Of a stretch of 64,000 nt of DNA, positions 12,112 to 25,931 are shown in pieces; position 1 is the first letter of the stretch; every line of letters begins with the position of its first letter. A model generated the notes under the pieces. The model saw only the letters and a program-made list of their open reading frames with translations, was not told the DNA's origin and ran no database searches. Position numbers and translations under genes: made by a program. The stretch lies in the NCBI RefSeq assembly GCF_030687835.1, contig NZ_CP117449.1, positions 1,240,001 through 1,304,000 on the forward strand, given 5' to 3'. This DNA is from Pseudomonas hefeiensis (GTDB taxonomy: Bacteria > Pseudomonadota > Gammaproteobacteria > Pseudomonadales > Pseudomonadaceae).

Positions 12112-12801
12112 ATGCCCCCAACCCAACCCACCGCCCAACCCGCCTACGTCCTGCACTCGCGCGCCTACCGCGAAAGCAGCGCACTGGTGGACTTTCTTAC
12201 GCCCCAAGGGCGGTTGCGGGCGGTGTTGCGTGGGGCGCGGGGCAAGGCTGGGACGCTGGCCCGGCCGTTCGTGCCGCTGGAAGTGGAATTGCGGGGGCGG
12301 GGTGAGCTGAAGAATGTCGGACGCATGGAAAGCAATGGCGTCGCCGCCTGGCTCAACGGTGAGGCGTTGTTCAGCGGCCTGTATCTCAATGAGTTGCTGA
12401 TCCGCCTGCTGCCCGCCGAAGACCCCCATCCCGCCGTCTTCGATCACTACGCCGCCACGTTGTTGGCCCTGGCCGAAGGTCGCCCGTTGGAACCGCTGTT
12501 GCGTTCCTTCGAATGGCGGCTGCTGGATGACCTTGGCTACGGCTTCGCCCTGAACACCGACCTGCACGGCGAGCCCATCGCTGTGGACGGTCTGTACCGC
12601 CTGCAGGTGGATGCAGGCCTGGAGCGGGTCTACCTGCTGCAACCCGGATTGTTCAACGGCGCCGAGCTTCTGGCCATGGCCGAGGCCGATTGGAGCGCGC
12701 CGGGCGCGCTGTCGGCGGCCAAGCGTCTGATGCGTCAGGCGCTGGCGGTTCATCTGGGCGGTCGGCCGCTGGTCAGTCGCGAGCTGTTTCGCAAGCCTTG
12801 A
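12112..12801 (+). CDS. recO: DNA repair protein RecO
   Basis: A mediator that, with RecR, loads RecA on SSB-coated DNA in the RecFOR pathway (229 residues). The N-terminal OB fold begins with [20 protein letters not shown] and contains the [10 protein letters not shown] segment that is typical of the family. The helical C-terminal part lacks the zinc cysteines found in many RecO proteins, as in other gamma-proteobacteria. It sits between era and pdxJ in the conserved rnc-era-recO-pdxJ order. Confidence 0.95.
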   Translation: MPPTQPTAQPAYVLHSRAYRESSALVDFLTPQGRLRAVLRGARGKAGTLARPFVPLEVELRGRGELKNVGRMESNGVAAWLNGEALFSGLYLNELLIRLLPAEDPHPAVFDHYAATLLALAEGRPLEPLLRSFEWRLLDDLGYGFALNTDLHGEPIAVDGLYRLQVDAGLERVYLLQPGLFNGAELLAMAEADWSAPGALSAAKRLMRQALAVHLGGRPLVSRELFRKP

Positions 12802-12852
12802 TCAACCCGTATGCTGTGGGCCGAATCTCTGTCCATCTCAGGAGCGCTTTTC

Positions 12853-13596
12853 GTGAGCACCAGCAATCGCATTCTTCTCGGCGTGAACATCGACCATGTC
12901 GCCACCCTGCGCCAAGCCCGCGGTACTCGCTACCCGGACCCGGTCAAGGCCGCGCTGGACGCTGAAGAGGCAGGCGCCGACGGCATCACCGTACACCTGC
13001 GTGAAGACCGCCGTCACATTCAGGAACGCGACGTGCTGCTGCTCAAGGACGTGCTGCAAACGCGCATGAACTTTGAAATGGGCGTGACTGAAGAAATGAT
13101 GGTGTTTGCCGAACGCATCCGCCCCGCACACATTTGCCTGGTGCCCGAGACTCGTCAGGAACTGACCACCGAAGGTGGTCTGGACGTAGCGGGGCAGGAA
13201 GCGCGGATCAGCGCGGCGGTGGAACGTTTGTCGAAGATCGGCGCAGAAGTGTCGCTGTTCATCGACGCTGACGAGCGGCAGATCGAAGCCTCCAGACGCG
13301 TCGGCGCCCCGGCCATCGAACTGCACACCGGCCGTTATGCCGATGCGCAAACGCCCACCGATGTGGCAGATGAACTGCAGCGGGTAGCCGATGGCGTCAC
13401 CTTCGGACTGGCCCAGGGTCTGATTGTGAACGCCGGCCATGGCTTGCATTACCACAACGTCGAAGCCGTCGCGGCCATCAAGGGCATCAACGAACTGAAC
13501 ATCGGCCATGCGCTGGTGGCCCATGCGTTGTTTGTCGGGTTCAAGTCGGCTGTGGCTGAAATGAAAGCACTGATCCTGGCCGCCGCCAAACCCTGA
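12853..13596 (+). CDS. pdxJ: Pyridoxine 5'-phosphate synthase
   Basis: Condenses 1-deoxyxylulose 5-phosphate with 3-amino-2-oxopropyl phosphate to make pyridoxine 5'-phosphate (vitamin B6). The protein is 247 residues from GTG at 12853 ([24 protein letters not shown]), with GGAG at 12841-12844 placed 8 nt before it; the longer frame from 12811 lacks support. Conserved [11 protein letters not shown] and [10 protein letters not shown] segments carry the phosphate and substrate ligands. The C-terminus has [14 protein letters not shown]. Confidence 0.96.
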   Translation: MSTSNRILLGVNIDHVATLRQARGTRYPDPVKAALDAEEAGADGITVHLREDRRHIQERDVLLLKDVLQTRMNFEMGVTEEMMVFAERIRPAHICLVPETRQELTTEGGLDVAGQEARISAAVERLSKIGAEVSLFIDADERQIEASRRVGAPAIELHTGRYADAQTPTDVADELQRVADGVTFGLAQGLIVNAGHGLHYHNVEAVAAIKGINELNIGHALVAHALFVGFKSAVAEMKALILAAAKP

Positions 13597-13612
13597 GCCC
13601 ACCACAAAAACC

Positions 13613-13699
13613 TGTAGGAGCAAAGCTTGCTCGCGATAACGGTTTGACTGTCAGTCCGCTATCGCGAGCAAGCTTTGCTCCCACAGGCCCGCTCCCACA
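13613..13699. repeat. REPIN, GTGGGAGC family, with an extra half-end
   Basis: Inverted ends AGGAGCAAAGCTTGCTCGCG and its complement surround a spacer; a further GCTCCCACA follows at 13690-13699. The unit separates the convergent pdxJ and mltF genes and may act as a two-way transcript end. Confidence 0.85.
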
Positions 13700-13719
13700 T
13701 TAAGGGTTGTGTCTGGCTG

Positions 13720-15417
<1,698 letters not shown>

Positions 15418-15471
15418 TTAGGCTAGAATGCACGGCCTCAAAGCACACCCCTTCCCGAGGCTGTCCCGAAG

Positions 15472-19369
<3,898 letters not shown>

Positions 19370-19373
19370 GGGC

Positions 19374-19685
19374 GTGTACAAGCTCTGCTTCTTCGTCCCG
19401 GCCAGCCACGTGGAGGTTGTCAAAAGCGCCGTATTCGCCGCCGGTGGCGGACGGATCGGCGACTATGACCACTGCGCCTGGCAGGTGTTGGGCCTGGGCC
19501 AGTTTCGCCCCTTGGACGGCAGCCAGCCGTTCATTGGCGAGGCGGGGCAGGTCGAGCAGGTTGAGGAGTGGAAGGTGGAGCTTGTCGTGACCGATGAGCT
19601 GATCCGTGCGGTAGTAGCGGCGCTGAAACTCAGCCATCCCTACGAGACACCGGCGTATGAGGTGTGGCGGTTGGAGGATTTTTGA
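19374..19685 (+). CDS. NIF3/YqfO-family small protein
   Basis: A 103-residue protein starting with GTG at 19374, 4 bp after purL (VYKLCFFVPASHVEVV). It matches the stand-alone YqfO/NIF3-N-like (CutA-like fold) family: an initial strand and helix, GRIGDYDHCAW, GQFRPLDGSQPFIG and the closing HPYETPAYEVW. Members have no established reaction; a metal-binding or regulatory role is only suggested by the fold. It is probably cotranscribed with purL, and a strong terminator follows. Confidence 0.85.
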   Translation: MYKLCFFVPASHVEVVKSAVFAAGGGRIGDYDHCAWQVLGLGQFRPLDGSQPFIGEAGQVEQVEEWKVELVVTDELIRAVVAALKLSHPYETPAYEVWRLEDF

Positions 19686-19707
19686 TTTTCCTGCTTAATC
19701 GCTTAAA

Positions 19708-19743
19708 TAAAAAACCCGCTGAGTGGATCAGCGGGTTTTTTAT
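19708..19743 (+). terminator. Intrinsic terminator after purL/yqfO-like gene
   Basis: The stem AAAACCCGCTGA / TCAGCGGGTTTT with loop GTGGA is followed by a T run, 23 bp after the stop. It is a textbook Rho-independent terminator and, being A-rich on its left side, could also work in reverse. Confidence 0.93.
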
Positions 19744-19761
19744 TGGGTGTGAGTTTTGTGT

Positions 19762-19990
19762 GTATATCCGTTGCTGCGGTCACGGCTGCTTAGGGTTCCG
19801 CCCTGACGGCGGGTCACTTTTGAAAATCCGGAAGCCGGCCCATACAAAAGTAAGCAAAACGCTCTTGCCCCACCACTCAGTGCCTCGCCTAGGTTCGGCC
19901 AGCGTGGTTAATGGGGCGCCCGAGATCAACGTCCACCGCGAGGCGGCCTTAGAGCCGACCTGGCTCTCCCGGTCGTACACCCATCAGATC
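19762..19990 (+). repeat. Long dispersed intergenic repeat, copy 1
   Basis: About 229 bp from TATCCGTTGCTGCGG to CACCCATCAGATC. The same sequence recurs, diverged, at 47143-47358 and, inverted, at 47524-47674. It has no plausible ORF. Shared blocks include GCCCTGACGGCG, GCCCCACCAC, CCTCGCCTAGG, CGAGATCAACGTCCAC and GAGCCGACCTGG. Long dispersed intergenic repeats are reported in P. fluorescens genomes; I cannot assign this one to a named family. It is followed at once by a REPIN, as is copy 2. Confidence 0.85.
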
Positions 19991-20081
19991 TGTGGGAGCA
20001 AAGCTTGCTGGCGAAGACGGCGGCACATCCAATACTGATGCAAGCTGACCCACCGCTTTCGCGAGCAAGCCCGCTCCCACA
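19991..20081. repeat. REPIN, GTGGGAGC family
   Basis: A 91-bp unit with ends TGTGGGAGCAAAGCTTGC and GCAAGCCCGCTCCCACA, directly abutting the long repeat copy 1. Confidence 0.88.
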
Positions 20082-20127
20082 GTGGTTCCGTGTTGGACAT
20101 AAATTTTGTGTTCACTGGAGATTAAAT

Positions 20128-20216
20128 GTGGGAGCGAGCCTGCTCGCGATGGCGGTGGTTCAGTCACATGGATGTTGGGCCAGTTGGCCTCATCGCGAGC
20201 AAGCTTTGCTCCCACA
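20128..20216. repeat. REPIN, GTGGGAGC family
   Basis: An 89-bp unit whose inner spacer (CAGTCACATGGATGTTGGG) is nearly identical to that of the REPIN at 47359-47449. That is more similarity than the outer ends alone would predict. Confidence 0.88.
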
Positions 20217-20261
20217 AGGGGCTGGTGTCGATCACAAATTCTGTGGTCCACACAAATCCAC

Positions 20262-20376
20262 TGTGGCGAGGGCGCTTGCTCCCGCTGGGGCGCGAAGCGG
20301 CCCTAAAACCTGACAACGCGGTGTGCCAGGCAAAGGTCTGCTGCGCAGCCCAGCGGGAGCACGCTCCCTCGCCACA
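20262..20376. repeat. REPIN, GTGGCGAGGG family
   Basis: Ends TGTGGCGAGGGCGCTTGCTC and GAGCACGCTCCCTCGCCACA enclose about 75 bp. It is a second REP type, related in its outer bases to the RAYT-linked units at 44425 and 45110 but with a different inner arm. With the preceding units it fills the 719-bp gap 19686-20404, in which I see no gene. Confidence 0.8.
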
Positions 20377-20404
20377 AGAAACTCCTGCCGCATGGGCGCA
20401 GACG

Positions 20405-20911
20405 CTACGGGCGGATTTCGATCATCGTGCCATCCGGCACCAGCTTCCAAACCTCGCGCATGTCCACATTGCGCATGGCAATGCAGCCATCGGTCCAGTC
20501 CAGGGTGTGGAACAACTGCTCAGGGTTTTCTTCCGAATCAGGCGTGCCGTGGATCATGATCATGCCCCCAGGTTCCACGCCTTCGCGGCGGGCGCGGGCG
20601 GCGTCGCTGATGTTGGGGTAGGAAATGTGCATCGACAGGTAGAAGCGGTCGCTGGTCTTGCGCCAGTCCAGCCAGTAGAAACCTTCAGGGGTGCGCTTGT
20701 CGCCCTCTATGAGCTTGGGGCCTTTTTTGGCGCCCTTGCCCAATGAAATGCGATAGGTCTTCAGTGGCTTGCCGTCGTTGATCAATTGCAATTGATGGGC
20801 GGACTTGAGCACCAGCACTTTTTCGATGGTCTTGCCGTTGTAGGTTCCCACCGCAGAAGCCTGGGACACCGCGGCGAACGACAAGCAGAACAGGACAAGC
20901 AACCAGCGCAT
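20405..20911 (-). CDS. L,D-transpeptidase (YkuD) family protein
   Basis: A 168-residue protein with a signal peptide (MRWLLVLFCLSFAAVSQASA), predicted periplasmic. The YkuD catalytic region is seen as MIMIHGTP followed by DWTDGCIAMRN, which places the nucleophile Cys in GCIAM and the conserved His in HGT. Such enzymes form 3-3 cross-links in peptidoglycan or attach proteins to it. The short single-domain form without LysM is common in pseudomonads. Start at 20911; the in-frame extension to 21028 overlaps the neighbouring Nudix gene. Confidence 0.9.
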   Translation of the reverse strand: MRWLLVLFCLSFAAVSQASAVGTYNGKTIEKVLVLKSAHQLQLINDGKPLKTYRISLGKGAKKGPKLIEGDKRTPEGFYWLDWRKTSDRFYLSMHISYPNISDAARARREGVEPGGMIMIHGTPDSEENPEQLFHTLDWTDGCIAMRNVDMREVWKLVPDGTMIEIRP

Positions 20912-20951
20912 TGAAACGATATCCCTAGAGGTGTCGCGGCTATATGGATTT

Positions 20952-21503
20952 TTATGTATTGGCAGGCTGGGCCAGCGGCGGGATCGATTCGGATCGCACC
21001 GGGTAGTCCTCGGTTCGCCGGTCAGCATAGAAGTATTCTAGGGTACGGCCCACCGTCCGAAAAGCCAGCTCGTCCCAGGGAATGTCCGCTTCGTCGAACA
21101 GTTTCACTTCCAGACTCTCGGGCCCGGCGGCGAAATCCTCGTCCACCAGTTCGGCGCGGAAGAATACATGCACCTGACTGATATGCGGAACATCTATCAG
21201 CGTATAAATGCTCAGGTTGCGCACGCGGGCGCAGGCTTCTTCGGCGGTCTCGCGCACGGCGGCCTGCTCGACGGTTTCGCCGTTCTCCATGAAGCCTGCC
21301 GGCAATGTCCAGTAGCCGCGCCGCGGCTCGATGGCACGCCGGCACAGCAGCACTTTGCTGCCCCAGGTCGGCACGCAACCGGCCACGATATTGGGGTTCT
21401 GGTAGTGAATGGTGTGGCAGGTATCGCAGACAAAGCGCAGGCGCGAGTCGCCTTCGGGGATACGCTGGGTTACCGGGTTACCGCACTGGCTGCAGAATTT
21501 CAT
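20952..21503 (-). CDS. Nudix hydrolase with N-terminal zinc ribbon
   Basis: A 183-residue protein starting MKFCSQCGNPV. Cys pairs CSQC (residues 4-7) and CDTCH form a zinc ribbon. The Nudix box is GFMENGETVEQAAVRETAEE, which keeps the REx2EE core. The domain order and length resemble NudC-like NADH pyrophosphatase relatives, but the NudC specificity array is not clear. The substrate is therefore unknown. It shares a 146-bp divergent promoter region with the CoA pyrophosphatase gene at 21650. Confidence 0.88.
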   Translation of the reverse strand: MKFCSQCGNPVTQRIPEGDSRLRFVCDTCHTIHYQNPNIVAGCVPTWGSKVLLCRRAIEPRRGYWTLPAGFMENGETVEQAAVRETAEEACARVRNLSIYTLIDVPHISQVHVFFRAELVDEDFAAGPESLEVKLFDEADIPWDELAFRTVGRTLEYFYADRRTEDYPVRSESIPPLAQPANT

Positions 21504-21649
21504 GCTTGGGTTCCTGAATGCTGCGCCTATCTTGGCGTCTGCGGGCGGCTGTCGGCAAGTTGTCGTTTCGCGACACGTCGTGGTGCGGGGGTTGGGCGGC
21601 TTGCCTGATTGGTGCATGATGCAAGGTAGCGAATAAATCGAGAAGTCTC

Positions 21650-22249
21650 ATGCTGGACGAGCTACTGCATCGAGTAAGCAACCATACCCCACGTGATCTG
21701 GAGACTGACCGACGTTTCCCTGAAGCGGCGGTTCTGGTGCCCATTACCCGCAGTGACGAGCCGGAACTGGTCCTGACCTTGCGTGCCAGCGGGCTTTCGA
21801 CCCATGGTGGCGAAGTGGCCTTCCCCGGCGGGCGCCGCGACCCGGAGGACCCGGATCTGATCTTCACCGCCTTGCGCGAAGCCGAAGAAGAAATCGGCCT
21901 GCCCCCCGGTCTGGTGGAAGTGATCGGCCCCCTCAGCCCGTTGATCTCGCTGCACGGCATCAAGGTCACGCCTTATGTCGGGGTGATTCCGGATTACGTC
22001 GAATACCGGGCCAACGATGCCGAGATCGCTGCGGTGTTCAGCGTACCGCTGGAGTTCTTTCGCAAGGATCCGCGCGAGCACACTCACCGCATCGACTACC
22101 AGGGCTGCAGTTGGTACGTGCCCAGCTATCGTTTTGGCGAGTACAAGATCTGGGGCCTGACGGCGATCATGGTCGTCGAATTGGTCAACCTGCTGTACGA
22201 CGCCGGCATCGACCTGCACACACCGCCCAAGACTTTCATCAATACCTGA
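21650..22249 (+). CDS. CoA pyrophosphatase-like Nudix hydrolase
   Basis: A 199-residue protein. The segment [20 protein letters not shown] followed by REAEEEIGL is the UPF0035/NudL CoA-pyrophosphatase signature joined to a Nudix box. Members hydrolyse CoA and derivatives to 3',5'-ADP and 4'-phosphopantetheine. It is the first gene of a likely three-gene operon with the carbonic-anhydrase-like gene and the DUF1289 gene. Confidence 0.88.
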   Translation: MLDELLHRVSNHTPRDLETDRRFPEAAVLVPITRSDEPELVLTLRASGLSTHGGEVAFPGGRRDPEDPDLIFTALREAEEEIGLPPGLVEVIGPLSPLISLHGIKVTPYVGVIPDYVEYRANDAEIAAVFSVPLEFFRKDPREHTHRIDYQGCSWYVPSYRFGEYKIWGLTAIMVVELVNLLYDAGIDLHTPPKTFINT

Positions 22250-22265
22250 AGCCCCGAGGATCCTC

Positions 22266-22790
22266 ATGAAATACCGCCTGGGTGATGCCCGTGTCGAAAC
22301 CCACCCACAGAGCTGGGTTGCCCCCAACGCCACACTGGTGGGCAAGGTCCGCCTCGAAGAAGGCGCCAATGTCTGGTTCAACGCCGTGCTGCGTGGCGAT
22401 AACGAACTGATCCTGATCGGCAAAAACAGTAATGTGCAGGATGGCACGGTGATGCACACCGACATGGGCTTCCCGCTGACCATCGGCACCGGCGTAACCA
22501 TCGGCCATAACGCCATGCTTCATGGTTGCACGGTGGGGGACTACAGCCTTATCGGCATCAATGCGGTGATCCTCAACGGTGCGAAGATCGGCAGGAATTG
22601 CATCATTGGCGCGAACTCGCTGATCGGCGAAGGCAAGGAGATTCCTGACGGTTCGCTGGTGATGGGTTCTCCCGGCAAGGTTGTGCGGGAATTGACCGAA
22701 GCCCAGAAGAAGATGCTCGAGGCCAGCGCGGCGCACTACGTCCACAACGCGCAGCGCTACGCCCGCGACCTGGCCGAGCAAGAACAATGA
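22266..22790 (+). CDS. Gamma-carbonic anhydrase family protein
   Basis: A 174-residue left-handed beta-helix (hexapeptide repeat) protein related to YrdA/PaaY/CaiE. The metal-binding His pattern is visible: VMHTDMG, then [11 protein letters not shown], with three His available for Zn or Fe. The Arg of VLRGDN is also conserved. Carbonic anhydrase activity is known for some relatives but not all, so the true substrate is uncertain. ATG lies 16 bp after the Nudix gene, and the end overlaps the next gene by 4 bp. Confidence 0.9.
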   Translation: MKYRLGDARVETHPQSWVAPNATLVGKVRLEEGANVWFNAVLRGDNELILIGKNSNVQDGTVMHTDMGFPLTIGTGVTIGHNAMLHGCTVGDYSLIGINAVILNGAKIGRNCIIGANSLIGEGKEIPDGSLVMGSPGKVVRELTEAQKKMLEASAAHYVHNAQRYARDLAEQEQ

Positions 22791-22996
22791 ACCCGCCCGA
22801 ACGCCCGGTTCCTTCGCCCTGCGTGAACATCTGCGCGCTGGACGAGGACGACATCTGCACCGGTTGTCAGCGCACCGTGGCGGAAATCACCCGGTGGAGC
22901 CGGATGGACAATGACGAACGACGCGGGGTTCTGGCGCTGTGTCATGAAAGGGCCAAGGCCAGTGGGTTGGTGTGGATGTTGCCAGTGAGGCGCTGA
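22787..22996 (+). CDS. DUF1289 domain small protein
   Basis: A 69-residue protein with the DUF1289 pattern [18 protein letters not shown], then EITRWSRM. Four Cys suggest metal binding. It starts in an ATGA overlap with the preceding gene, so it is translationally coupled. Function unknown. Confidence 0.88.
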   Translation: MNPPERPVPSPCVNICALDEDDICTGCQRTVAEITRWSRMDNDERRGVLALCHERAKASGLVWMLPVRR

Positions 22997-23051
22997 TACC
23001 CGTGTGTGCATACAAAACTCTGTAGGGCACATACCTGTAGGGGCACATACC

Positions 23052-23140
23052 TGTGGGAGCAAAGCTTGCTCGCGATGCAGGCACCCAGGTCTCCAGGTGG
23101 ACTGCGTGATCGTTCATCGCGGGCAGGCCTTGCTCCCACA
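23052..23140. repeat. REPIN, GTGGGAGC family
   Basis: An 89-bp unit between the convergent DUF1289 and Pr6Pr-like genes. Just before it, at about 23021-23051, the segment TGTAGGGGCACATACC is tandemly repeated twice. Confidence 0.87.
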
Positions 23141-23181
23141 GGTTTGGCTTTCACAGAAAACTGCTCCCAAAAACCTTTATT

Positions 23182-23829
23182 TCAGCGACGCCATCGATCC
23201 AAACCCACCACCCCCAGTGCAATCCCGACGAACCCCGCCAATATCCCCCCGGCATTGATGAACACCTGTGGATAACCCAGGTTCGCCACGTCCATGAAAG
23301 GGTAGGGGTACGCCGCCAGTAATTCCCCCCGCAGCAGGAGCCAGGCGAAGTACACCACCGGGTAAATCATCCACAGCCCGATGTGCTTCATGCGCAAGGT
23401 GCCCTTGGGCACGCAGAACCACCAGTAGGTCATGAACAGCAACGGCATGACGTCGTGCAGCAATTCGTCGGCCACAAATTGCCAGCCTTCGGGCTGCCAC
23501 AAATGTCGCAGCAGCAGGTTGTAGGCCAGGCCGACCAGGGCGATGCTCACGGTTATGCCGCTGCTGACTCCCGGCTGCAGGAACCAGCGCCGGGCCGCTG
23601 ATTCTCGCTGGATCAGCTCCCAGGTCAGCACCACGGCCACCAGGGTGTTGGTCAGCACGGTGAAGAAACTGAGAAAGTTCACCAGGCCGCCCAGCAAGCT
23701 TGCGCCCAGTTCCCAGCGGCCGAGCAGGATCAGGTACAACTGGATGCTCAACCCCGCCCAGCCCAACAGTGCCGCCACTGACACGAAGCGTTGTCGCAGT
23801 GCGGGGCGCCGGCGGATATCCATGCCCAT
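23182..23829 (-). CDS. Pr6Pr-type integral membrane protein
   Basis: A 215-residue protein with about six predicted membrane helices and the features of the Pr6Pr/AIG-like family: NFLSFFTVLTNTLVAV, LLHDVMPLLF, and YPVVYFAWLLLRG with PYPFMDV. Family function in bacteria is unknown. The start is either 23829 or 23823 (MGMDIRR or MDIRR). It lies 3 bp after the VF530-like gene on the same strand. Confidence 0.82.
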   Translation of the reverse strand: MGMDIRRRPALRQRFVSVAALLGWAGLSIQLYLILLGRWELGASLLGGLVNFLSFFTVLTNTLVAVVLTWELIQRESAARRWFLQPGVSSGITVSIALVGLAYNLLLRHLWQPEGWQFVADELLHDVMPLLFMTYWWFCVPKGTLRMKHIGLWMIYPVVYFAWLLLRGELLAAYPYPFMDVANLGYPQVFINAGGILAGFVGIALGVVGLDRWRR

Positions 23830-23832
23830 GGC

Positions 23833-24063
23833 TCAGACCGGTCGTTTGGTGCGCATCAGCTTGATGTACAGCCGCTCGACTTTCTCCCGCGCCCACGGCG
23901 TCTTGCGCAAAAAGGTCAGGCTCGACTTGATGCTTGGGTCGCTCTTGAAGCAACGAATGTCGATGCGCTCGGCCAGACCCGACCATTCGTAGTGCTGCAC
24001 CAGGGCGTTGAGGATCTGCTCCAGCGTCACGCCGTGCAGCGGGTTGTTATTGGATTCGGTCAT
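23833..24063 (-). CDS. VF530/DUF2132-family small protein
   Basis: A 76-residue protein starting [18 protein letters not shown]. The segments [19 protein letters not shown] and [20 protein letters not shown] are those of the VF530 family. This small conserved helical family is thought to bind DNA from its structure, but has no proven role. Start at 24063; the longer frame is upstream sequence. Upstream (24064-24329) is a 266-bp gap to oprB with no further feature recognised. Confidence 0.85.
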   Translation of the reverse strand: MTESNNNPLHGVTLEQILNALVQHYEWSGLAERIDIRCFKSDPSIKSSLTFLRKTPWAREKVERLYIKLMRTKRPV

Positions 24064-24329
24064 GGGAGGCCTTCGCGCAAAGAGGTGTAAAGCCGCGCAC
24101 CTTAGCCGAGGTGCCCGCGTGGTGGAAGCATAGCCTTCGCCGTTGGGAGTGAGACCGAGGAGCCATAGCGCACTGTTACCAAATCCGAAATGATCCATGT
24201 CAGTAAAAGCCCTTTCTCTATTTGTAACAGGACATTATCCTTGCGCCGCCAGCTGAAACGCTTCTTCTGCCGTGCCAAAGCCTCGGCGTTCAGTGAATCC
24301 CCTAAAAAAGATCAAGAATTCCTTCTCTT

Positions 24330-25712
24330 ATGTTCGATGTTCAGACCTTGCAAGACAGCGCTGTCCGGCGCCGTATTGCCGCCAGAAAAACCTTTCACCT
24401 GATGGTCAGCCTTGGCGCCCTGGGCATTGCCACCGGCGCTCAGGCCACTCCCGCGTTCGACAGCGACTCGCCCTGGATGCTGGGTGACTGGAACGGCACG
24501 CGAAGCGAACTTGCGGAAAAAGGCTACGACTTCAAGTTCGATTACACCGGCGAAATGGGCAGCAACCTGCACGGCGGCTACAACCATGACCGCACCGCTC
24601 GCTACAGTGACCAGTTCGCCTTCGGCACGCACCTGGACCTGCAGAAAATCCTCGGTTGGCACGCCGCCGAGTTTCAACTGACGGTCACCGAGCGCAGCGG
24701 CAATAACATCAGCAACGACCGGATCAACGACCCGCGTGTTGGCGGTTTCACTTCCGCCCAGGAAGTCTGGGGCCGTGGCCAGACCTGGCGGCTGACGCAG
24801 ATGTGGTATCAGCAGGCATTTTTCGATGACCGGCTCGATATCAAGGCCGGCCGTTTCGGTGAGGGCGAGGATTTCAACAGCTTTCCCTGCGATTTCCAGA
24901 ACCTGGCGTTCTGCGGCTCGCAAGTGGGTAACTGGGTGGGCGGCATCTGGTACAACTGGCCGGTCAGCCAATGGGCGCTGCGGGTCAAGTATCACCTCAC
25001 GTCTGAGCTGTACGCCCAGATCGGGGCCTATGAACAGAACCCGTCGAACCTGGAAACCGGTAACGGCTTCAAGCTCAGCGGCAGCGGCACCCAGGGTGCC
25101 GTCGTGCCGGTGGAGCTGGTGTGGTCGCCCAAGCTCAATGGTCTGCCGGGCGAATACCGCGCCGGTTATTGCTACAGCAGTGCCCACGCCACCGACGCCT
25201 ACAAGGATCGCAACGGCCAGCCGGCCGCCCTGAGCGGCGAGGCGTATCGCAGCGCGTCGAGCAAGCATGGCGTGTGGCTGGGGGCGCAACAGCAACTGAC
25301 CAGCGTCGCCAGTGACCATTCCCGCGGTCTGAGTGTGTTCGCCAATGCCACGATGCACGACAAGAAAACCAACGCCATCGACAACTATGTCCAGGCCGGT
25401 CTCGTCTACAAGGGGCTGTTCGACGCCCGGGCCAGGGATGACATCGGTTTTGCCCTGGCCCGGGTTCACGTCAACCCGGCTTACCGCAAGAACGCCGAGG
25501 CCACCAACCAGGCCCGCGCCATCCAGGATTACGACAATCCGGCCTTTTTGCCACCCCAGGACACCGAGTACAGCGCCGAGTTGTATTACGGCGTTCACGT
25601 GACGAACTGGCTGACCGTGCGCCCGAACCTGCAGTACATCCGCCATCCGGGCGGTGTAGACAAGGTCGATGACGCGCTGATTGGCGGGATCAAGATTCAG
25701 TCGTCGTTCTAG
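24330..25712 (+). CDS. oprB: OprB-family carbohydrate-selective porin
   Basis: A 460-residue outer-membrane porin for glucose and other sugars. An N-terminal signal ends near ATGAQA (around residue 40). The mature part starts with the OprB-family region DSPWMLGDWNGTRSELAEKGYDF, followed by amphipathic beta strands, and ends in the aromatic C-terminal SSF typical of outer-membrane barrels. MVSLG at residue 25 would give a shorter leader and is an alternative start. It lies 219 bp upstream of glucose dehydrogenase; together they supply and oxidise glucose in the periplasm. Confidence 0.9.
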   Translation: MFDVQTLQDSAVRRRIAARKTFHLMVSLGALGIATGAQATPAFDSDSPWMLGDWNGTRSELAEKGYDFKFDYTGEMGSNLHGGYNHDRTARYSDQFAFGTHLDLQKILGWHAAEFQLTVTERSGNNISNDRINDPRVGGFTSAQEVWGRGQTWRLTQMWYQQAFFDDRLDIKAGRFGEGEDFNSFPCDFQNLAFCGSQVGNWVGGIWYNWPVSQWALRVKYHLTSELYAQIGAYEQNPSNLETGNGFKLSGSGTQGAVVPVELVWSPKLNGLPGEYRAGYCYSSAHATDAYKDRNGQPAALSGEAYRSASSKHGVWLGAQQQLTSVASDHSRGLSVFANATMHDKKTNAIDNYVQAGLVYKGLFDARARDDIGFALARVHVNPAYRKNAEATNQARAIQDYDNPAFLPPQDTEYSAELYYGVHVTNWLTVRPNLQYIRHPGGVDKVDDALIGGIKIQSSF

Positions 25713-25730
25713 TCAATGCCACAAAAAAAC

Positions 25731-25820
25731 TGTGGGAGCGGGCTTGCTCGCGAAGACGATTTCACATCCGGCATACAAGTCGGCTGATACAGCGCTTTCG
25801 CGAGCAGGCCCGCTCCCACA
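25731..25820. repeat. REPIN, GTGGGAGC family
   Basis: A 90-bp unit between oprB and gcd, placed 18 bp after the oprB stop. Confidence 0.9.
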
Positions 25821-25931
25821 GCAATCGCTTCAACCCAATTGCCTTTTTCAACTGAACCATGCCCCCTCAAGATCGTCATCTACAGTGACTACTTGCGCGG
25901 GACTCCTTAAAACCTCACGGAGAATCACACT

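Noticed and set aside
19991..20376. Clustered palindromic repeats as a CRISPR array
   Set aside because: Units are inverted REP pairs with variable spacing and orientation, not regularly spaced direct repeats; no cas genes are present.
19743..20404. Short ORFs within the repeat cluster after purL
   Set aside because: They are translations of REPINs and the long repeat, with repeated peptides such as ERACSR and ASKLCSH in several frames.
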